Assembly: GCA_003670425.1 (NCBI GenBank)
Contig: QWRL01000006.1
Span: 1 to 34,649 of the forward strand
Length of the DNA: 34,649 bases
Direction of reading: 5' to 3'
Source: Chloroflexota bacterium
GTDB lineage: Bacteria > Chloroflexota > Anaerolineae > Anaerolineales > UBA11657
Shown here: piece after piece, positions 30,432-34,649 of the stretch
Numbering within the stretch: the stretch's first letter is position 1
How the letters are laid out: each line of letters opens with the position of its first letter
Position numbers and translations under genes: made by a program
The notes under the pieces: generated by a model
What the model was told of the DNA's origin: nothing
What the model saw: only the letters and a program-made list of their open reading frames with translations
Database searches by the model: none

Positions 30432-31067
30432 CTAAATATCCAGCAGGCCGCTGTGCCCGTTCTTGTGCGCCTCCAGCATGCGCTGCGCAAGCTCTGCCGG
30501 TTCCAGTGCACCCGCTGGAATGCGAAAGGGAACCTTGGCCCAGAACGGCGTGTTCACCGCCCCCGGCCGCACCAGCGTTACGCGCCGCTTGCGTTCTTCC
30601 TTGCGCAACGTGTCGGTAAACGCCTCCAGCCCGGCTTTGGCAGCCACATACGCAGACAGCCCCGGCAGCTTCAGGCGTTCAACCACCGCGCCCACAAACA
30701 TCATGTGCGCCTCGGGCGTCAGCAGCGCCAGCGAAAAGTGCGCAGTGAGGTATGCGCCCGTGAGGTTGGCGTTTAGAATGCGCGCAAAATCGGCCGGCGT
30801 CAGTGCTTCCAGCTTCAATGACGCAATGTCACCGACTGCGTAGATGGACAGCGCCACATCCGAAGTTTCCATTGCAATCGCCTGCACTGTGCGCTGCACG
30901 GATTGTGCGTCCGCAACATCGGCCGCGTAACAGTGCGGCGTCAGCGCGCAAACCGCCGCAGAATCGTTGCGCGTAGCTGCATGGACTTGCCAGTCTTCGG
31001 CCCGCAAGGCGGCCACCAGCGCCTGGCCCAGCCCGCCCGCAGCACCCCAAATTACAGCGTTGTTCAT
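30432..31067 (-). CDS. Short-chain dehydrogenase/reductase with an altered active-site serine
   Basis: I place the start at the ATG at 31067 because AAGGAT lies about nine bases upstream; an ATG two codons earlier overlaps that site. The 211-residue protein has GAAGGLG at 8-14 for NAD(P), AADVAD near 49, NLTGAY at 101-106 and YVAAK with Tyr140 and Lys144. The usual catalytic Ser, 13-14 residues before the Tyr, is replaced by Gly126-Ala127 (MMFVGAVVERLKLPG). It diverges from the KDG kinase gene and may reduce or oxidise a sugar acid or alcohol in that pathway, if it is catalytic at all. Confidence 0.85.
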   Translation of the reverse strand: MNNAVIWGAAGGLGQALVAALRAEDWQVHAATRNDSAAVCALTPHCYAADVADAQSVQRTVQAIAMETSDVALSIYAVGDIASLKLEALTPADFARILNANLTGAYLTAHFSLALLTPEAHMMFVGAVVERLKLPGLSAYVAAKAGLEAFTDTLRKEERKRRVTLVRPGAVNTPFWAKVPFRIPAGALEPAELAQRMLEAHKNGHSGLLDI

Positions 31068-31234
31068 ATACATTTATCCTTGCAGACACACGCCCGCGCG
31101 CAAAATTTTGTAAAGCATTGCATGTGGCGAGTTTAGCGCGGTTATATGGATGCAGCGCCACAAGTTGTGATGGATGCGGAGAACCGCTTCTGCGCGCCGA
31201 ACATGCATGGCGACCCAACCAGTGTGCACTAGTT

Positions 31235-31240
31235 TAGAAT
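31235..31240 (+). promoter_or_regulatory. -10-like element close to the KDG kinase start
   Basis: TAGAAT ends seven bases before the ATG at 31248, and no ribosome-binding site lies between. The -35 position is poor (CGACCC or GACCCA). If used, the message would be leaderless. Confidence 0.35.
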
Positions 31241-31247
31241 TCCAGCC

Positions 31248-32207
31248 ATGCCCCGCTTTGACCTGACCAGCATTGGTGAAGCCATGTGGCGCCTGAGCGT
31301 GCCCACCGGCCGCCGCTTGGAAGACACGCGCACACTGGACGTAGAGGTGGCCGGTGCCGAAAGCAATGTCTGCACCGCGCTTGCGCGCCTCGGCCGGCGC
31401 ACCGGCTGGGTCAGCCGCGTGCCGGATCATGCACTTGGCAGCAGCATCGTGCGTGCCCTGCGCGCGGATGGCGTGGATGTGACCGCCGTGCGGCGCGCAG
31501 CAAACGAGCGGCTGGGCACTTATTTCATTGAGTACGCCACCCAACCGCGTGCCATTCAGGTGATCTACGACCGCACCGACTCAGCTGCGGCACACATGAC
31601 AGCAGCTGACGTGGATTGGGCATACCTGCTGGACACGCGGATATTGCACCTGACCGGCATCACCGCAGCACTGGGCGACAATGGCCGCACAATTGTGGCG
31701 CAGGCGCTGCAGCGCGCGCGCGCCGCTGGCATCGCCATCAGCTTTGATGTGAACTACCGCGCAAAAATGTGGCCGGCAGACACGGCAGGGGCTGCACTGC
31801 GCCCCATGCTGGCAGAAGCCGATGTGCTGTTCTGCAAAGGCGCGGATGCGCAGCGCCTGTTTGGCTGCAGCGGCGAGCCGCCACAATTGATGGCCGCACT
31901 GCAGAAGCTGACGCGCGCAACCGCAATCTACTGTACGTTTGGCGAGCAGGGCGCGGCGCTATTGCAAGGCAGCGAGTTTTTGTTTCAACCGGCGCTGCCG
32001 GTGCAGATTGTGGACCGCGTGGGCAGTGGTGACGCATTTGCCGCCGGCGCGCTTGACGGCTGGTTGGACAATGACCCGCGCGCGGGCTTGCGCCGCGGCG
32101 CAGGCCTGGCCGCCATTGCGCTGTCACAGTTTGGCGATCGTGTGCTTTCATCCCGCGCAGAGCTCGACGCCGTGCTTACCCAAAAATCAGCCGACATCGT
32201 GCGCTGA
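31248..32207 (+). CDS. kdgK: 2-keto-3-deoxygluconate kinase (PfkB family)
   Basis: The 319-residue protein opens FDLTSIGEAMWRLSVPTG and has the substrate segment VAGAESNVCTALARLG, LHLTGITAALG, SFDVNYRAKMW (typical of KDG kinases) and the C-terminal PfkB signature DRVGSGDAFAAG with the catalytic Asp262. It phosphorylates 2-keto-3-deoxygluconate to KDPG with ATP. The KDPG aldolase gene begins 32 bases downstream, giving a complete two-step route from KDG to central metabolism. The start has no ribosome-binding site. Confidence 0.9.
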   Translation: MPRFDLTSIGEAMWRLSVPTGRRLEDTRTLDVEVAGAESNVCTALARLGRRTGWVSRVPDHALGSSIVRALRADGVDVTAVRRAANERLGTYFIEYATQPRAIQVIYDRTDSAAAHMTAADVDWAYLLDTRILHLTGITAALGDNGRTIVAQALQRARAAGIAISFDVNYRAKMWPADTAGAALRPMLAEADVLFCKGADAQRLFGCSGEPPQLMAALQKLTRATAIYCTFGEQGAALLQGSEFLFQPALPVQIVDRVGSGDAFAAGALDGWLDNDPRAGLRRGAGLAAIALSQFGDRVLSSRAELDAVLTQKSADIVR

Positions 32208-32239
32208 TTCTGAAGCAACGCCACTCAATTACCGCCAGC

Positions 32240-32863
32240 ATGTCCGCCCTGCAGCAGGTTCTGTCAGAAAAAATAATTGCCATTGTGCGGCTGGATGATT
32301 ACGCCAGCGCAGTGGATGTGGCGCGTGCGCTGGCTGCCGGTGGCATTCGCGTGCTGGAGTTCACGCTTACCGGCCGGGGTGCACTGGAAGCGATTGCCGC
32401 CACCCGGCTGGCATTGGGAGACACGGTGTGCGTCGGGGCCGGCACGGTGCTCAGCGCCGCTGATGCGCACACCACAATTGCGGCCGGCGCCCAATTTGTG
32501 GTCACGCCCGCGCTGCGCCCCACAGTCATAGAAGCATGCACAAGCCACAATGTGCTGGCGGTGTGCGGCGGCTTTACACCCACGGAGCTGCTGCAAGCAC
32601 ACGAGTGTGGTGCGCAGTTGGTAAAAGTATTTCCGGCGCAGGCTGGCGGCGCGCGCTACTTAAGTGACGTGCTGGCGCCGCTGCCATTTCTAAAGCTTGT
32701 GCCCACCGGCGGGATCAGCGCCTCAAATGCGCAGGAGTATCTGGCTGCCGGTGCCGTAGCCGTTGGTATTGGCGGCAGCCTTGTGTCTCGCAAGGCGGTT
32801 GCGGCGCGCGCCTTTGATGAAATCACGACGTCTGCTAGGCAGTGCCGGGCTGCAATCAGCTAG
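32240..32863 (+). CDS. eda: KDPG/KHG aldolase
   Basis: The 207-residue protein has IIAIVRLDDYASAVDVARAL, VLEFTLTGRGALEAI (Glu40), GAGTVL at 66-71, FVVTPAL, GGFTPTEL and LVKVFPAQ with the Schiff-base Lys129, then LVPTGGIS. This is the class I aldolase that cleaves 2-keto-3-deoxy-6-phosphogluconate to pyruvate and glyceraldehyde 3-phosphate. The Arg that usually follows Glu-x-Thr-Leu is moved two places (LTGR), seen in some relatives. There is no ribosome-binding site, so it is probably read from the kinase message. Confidence 0.9.
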   Translation: MSALQQVLSEKIIAIVRLDDYASAVDVARALAAGGIRVLEFTLTGRGALEAIAATRLALGDTVCVGAGTVLSAADAHTTIAAGAQFVVTPALRPTVIEACTSHNVLAVCGGFTPTELLQAHECGAQLVKVFPAQAGGARYLSDVLAPLPFLKLVPTGGISASNAQEYLAAGAVAVGIGGSLVSRKAVAARAFDEITTSARQCRAAIS

Positions 32864-33019
32864 CCACAGCCCGCTCGCAGGCAGCAGCTAATCGAGTAGC
32901 GAACTATCTCCAGCACTATTTAACCTTACTGGACCAGTCCGTTGCGCGCATAATGCCCTCGGCATAAAGTCCGCAGGCGCATCGCAGGTTGCCGTATCCA
33001 ACTCAGCGCAGTAATCCTA

Positions 33020-33045
33020 GCAGGCTGCTAAGGAGCAGCACCTGC
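33020..33045 (+). promoter_or_regulatory. Bulged hairpin before the small-ORF/membrane-protein pair
   Basis: GCAGGCTGCT pairs with AGCAG-ca-CCTGC around an AAGG loop, giving ten pairs with a two-base bulge. It stands 17 bases before a GGGAG ribosome-binding site. It could be a leader structure or the terminator of the upstream aldolase gene. No U-run follows. Confidence 0.35.
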
Positions 33046-33061
33046 CCGCTCTGGGAGTAAA

Positions 33062-33154
33062 ATGAGCAGACCGCATTGCAAACCCAAAGCCGATACATCG
33101 GGCGACAAGCTGTTCACGGCCTATCGGCATACCCTTGAAAGAGACGAACAATGA
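33062..33154 (+). CDS. Possible 30-residue protein coupled to the next gene
   Basis: GGGAG is followed after a short gap by ATG at 33062. The frame starts MSRPHCKPKADTSGDK, runs 30 codons and ends in TGA at 33152-33154, overlapping the ATG of the membrane protein (ATGA). The good ribosome-binding site and the exact stop/start overlap suggest a real small gene or a leader peptide that couples translation. The peptide is basic and hydrophilic and matches nothing I know. Confidence 0.5.
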   Translation: MSRPHCKPKADTSGDKLFTAYRHTLERDEQ

Positions 33155-33549
33155 ATTGGATACGGATCGCTGCCATCGGATACGCTATCGTTACAGTGGG
33201 GATCGTCGCTTTCCAGATTGGGCTGGCCCTAGGCGCGCCTTGGGGAGCATACGCGATGGGTGGCGCATTTCCCGGCCAATTTCCGCCGCCTATGCGTGTG
33301 GCCGCCCTAGTGCAGGCGCTTCTACTGGTAGCCCTGGCGGGTGTTGTTCTGGCCCGAGCAGGTGTAGCGCTGCCTCGCTGGTCCCGCACATCTCGCCGGT
33401 GGATTTGGGTAGTCGTCGCCTTTTCCAGCCTCAGCCTGATCTTGAATCTGATTACCACCAGCCCGGGCGAACGGATGATCTGGGCACCCGTGGCGTTTCT
33501 TCTGCTGCTATGCAGCTTGGTCGTCGCCCGTGGGAGGCCAACTGGCTGA
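33151..33549 (+). CDS. Small four-helix membrane protein of unknown function
   Basis: The 132-residue protein has predicted membrane helices at about 5-27, 50-70, 84-102 and 108-126, with a short loop rich in Gly and Pro (APWGAYAMGGAFPGQFPP) between the first two. I recall similar small integral proteins annotated as hypothetical in Actinomycetota and Chloroflexota, but no function. Only a weak GAAAGAG lies before the ATG, which fits translational coupling to the 30-codon frame at 33062. Its DNA has fewer GCGC runs and a flatter base composition than its neighbours, which may mark recent acquisition. Confidence 0.72.
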   Translation: MNWIRIAAIGYAIVTVGIVAFQIGLALGAPWGAYAMGGAFPGQFPPPMRVAALVQALLLVALAGVVLARAGVALPRWSRTSRRWIWVVVAFSSLSLILNLITTSPGERMIWAPVAFLLLLCSLVVARGRPTG

Positions 33550-33563
33550 CGATGTAGAGGAGA

Positions 33564-34214
33564 TCACGAGTGTTTGTGAAAAATATCGCCACGCAAATTC
33601 TTCCTTCGCCCGCGCCACGGCACCGCCACCCGAAATTTATCCACCGCGATCACCGCATCGGACAAAACAAAGAGCAATGCGCCAATGCCGAGCAGCGGCA
33701 CTGGCACACTGATAGCTGCGAGTGCCATCAGGCAGATGATGCCAAGGTAGATGCCGACAGGCACGCGCAAGCTGCCCAGCACCGGCCACAGCCACGCCAA
33801 CATGGCGCCTGCCAGCGCCAACAGCGTGAGCATCCCCGCAATTTGCAAGGCGTGTGGAATAGTGGCGTGCGGCAGCATCACAAGCAAATAGCATAGATGC
33901 GCGCCCAGGAACGCGGCAAGTCCCCGTACAAAATTATGCTGGCCATCCACCAGCGCAAGAAAATAATCGCCTACGCTCGAAAGCAGCAACGCCCCAGCCA
34001 GCATCCCAAGCGCCAGCCGGGGAGCCGCTTCCCCGCCGAACCCCAACAGCGGCAGCGGCACGAGTGCTCCCAGCGCAGCGCTTTTGACGGCAGTGCGCAG
34101 GGCGGACACGGGTCTGTGCATCAGGCCGAAATAGCCGAGTGCGCTCAGTAGCGACAGGAAAACCAGCGCTTGGCGCACTCCCTCAAGACCATCCCCGAAC
34201 GGCTGCGGACTCAA
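33564..34214 (-). CDS. YhhN family membrane protein (lysoplasmalogenase-like)
   Basis: The 216-residue protein is nearly all membrane helix (seven to eight segments) and has the family landmarks SSVGDYFLAL and FVLSDAVIAVDKF, plus a basic C-terminus. Characterised members (TMEM86, YhhN) hydrolyse the vinyl-ether bond of lysoplasmalogens; most bacterial members are untested. The start is uncertain: TTG at 34214 gives the full frame, and a GTG at 34178 is just before the first helix. It is convergent with the four-helix membrane protein, 14 bases apart. Confidence 0.82.
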   Translation of the reverse strand: MSPQPFGDGLEGVRQALVFLSLLSALGYFGLMHRPVSALRTAVKSAALGALVPLPLLGFGGEAAPRLALGMLAGALLLSSVGDYFLALVDGQHNFVRGLAAFLGAHLCYLLVMLPHATIPHALQIAGMLTLLALAGAMLAWLWPVLGSLRVPVGIYLGIICLMALAAISVPVPLLGIGALLFVLSDAVIAVDKFRVAVPWRGRRKNLRGDIFHKHS

Positions 34215-34286
34215 GAAAATTTGCCTGCGCGTGGTCGCTGGAATTTAACGCATGTACTGCGCTGCCCAAAACTACAACACCGGCAG

Positions 34287-34598
34287 CTAAAAAGCCGGCT
34301 GTGTTGCGCGGGCAGTAACGCTCTCCCGCATGGCTTGGATTCGCGGGCCAAACTCTTTCATGTGCGCCTGCTCCATGTGCACCTGCAGCGCAGCCAGCGA
34401 ATCCCATTTTTCAATCAAGGTAATCCGGTTGGCGTGGAGGGGCTCCTGGATTCCCAATGGGGAGGCAATATCGCGGGTGTACACATATTCGATGCAGCCC
34501 GGCTCGGCCAGCACCAGTGGCCGCAGCTTTTCACACTCAGCAAGAAAATCAGGCAGGCGGCCGGGTTTTACAATCATCGTTACGACAATGTGGATCAC
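34287..34598 (-). CDS. Antibiotic-biosynthesis-monooxygenase (ABM) fold protein
   Basis: I choose the GTG at 34598, which has GGAGGA four bases upstream; a TTG at 34616 lies before that site. The 103-residue protein has the ABM ferredoxin-like pattern: IHIVVTMIVKPGRLPDFLAECEK, EPGCIEYVYTRD, ITLIEKWDSLAALQVHM and HMKEFGPRI. Members are small dimeric enzymes, including quinol monooxygenases, LsrG-like isomerases and haem-degrading relatives. The substrate cannot be read from the sequence. It is 72 bases upstream of the YhhN gene on the same strand and may share its message. Confidence 0.85.
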   Translation of the reverse strand: MIHIVVTMIVKPGRLPDFLAECEKLRPLVLAEPGCIEYVYTRDIASPLGIQEPLHANRITLIEKWDSLAALQVHMEQAHMKEFGPRIQAMRESVTARATQPAF

Positions 34599-34649
34599 TG
34601 GTTCCTCCGCAATCAAGGTTAAGTGCGATCAGGCGCGGCGCAGTTTGTG

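Noticed and set aside
32921-32953. TTACTG-17-CATAAT promoter and an ACTGG-A-CCAGT palindrome
   Set aside because: Both hexamers are poor, and the short odd palindrome may be chance; too weak to list.
1-34649. tRNA, rRNA, CRISPR arrays, insertion sequences or prophage
   Set aside because: I looked for cloverleaf ends, regularly spaced repeats, transposase motifs and terminal inverted repeats and saw none.

Overview
The window is a GC-rich bacterial chromosome segment that is densely coded, with most genes on the minus strand. I recognise no tRNA, rRNA, CRISPR array, transposase or phage gene. No single marker proves the phylum. A Ser/Thr kinase fused to a sulfatase-modifying-factor-like domain, long Thr/Pro/Ala-rich spacers in surface proteins, a zinc-dependent phospholipase C-like protein, penicillin acylase, and DUF4380/DUF4432 mutarotase-fold proteins together suggest a free-living heterotroph of the Chloroflexota. 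That assignment is an inference.

Layout. 1-2203: the 5' part of dnaN (minus) diverges from a small stand-alone SET-domain gene with a strong, palindrome-rich promoter; phoU follows. 2558-6348: a tightly overlapping four-gene minus-strand operon makes and uses a dTDP-6-deoxysugar (rfbB, rfbA, an NDP-sugar epimerase/reductase, a glycosyltransferase). 6615-10608: a two-gene chemosensory-like unit has a CheA/CheW hybrid and a receptor-like membrane protein, both with altered key residues. 11068-16703: penicillin acylase family protein, recF, and a membrane Ser/Thr kinase with a C-terminal extracellular FGE-like domain. 16809-19052: a phospholipase C-like protein and a TolB-like propeller lipoprotein (plus strand). 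19049-21512: xylulokinase with a DUF4380 sugar-mutarotase-fold protein. 21847-24155: an ATP-grasp/SET fusion protein and a dienelactone hydrolase. 24255-28214: a secreted TSP3/LysM protein, and ComEC whose beta-lactamase-fold domain has lost its metal ligands. 28307-32863: a HAD hydrolase, a DUF4432 protein, an SDR, 2-keto-3-deoxygluconate kinase and KDPG aldolase. 32864-34649: a possible 30-codon gene overlapping a small membrane protein, a YhhN-family protein, and an antibiotic-biosynthesis-monooxygenase-fold protein.

How the parts work together. The clearest pathways are dTDP-deoxysugar synthesis with transfer to a surface glycan, and sugar-acid catabolism through KDG to KDPG to pyruvate plus glyceraldehyde 3-phosphate. 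The xylulokinase/DUF4380 pair and the DUF4432 and SDR genes fit the same carbohydrate-scavenging lifestyle. The most unusual items are the ATP-grasp/SET fusion (with a second SET gene in the same window), a CheA-like protein with no histidine phosphotransfer domain and a broken N-box, and a ComEC with a metal-less nuclease domain. Several plus-strand genes have a -10 element only 6-8 bases before the start codon, suggesting leaderless transcripts.
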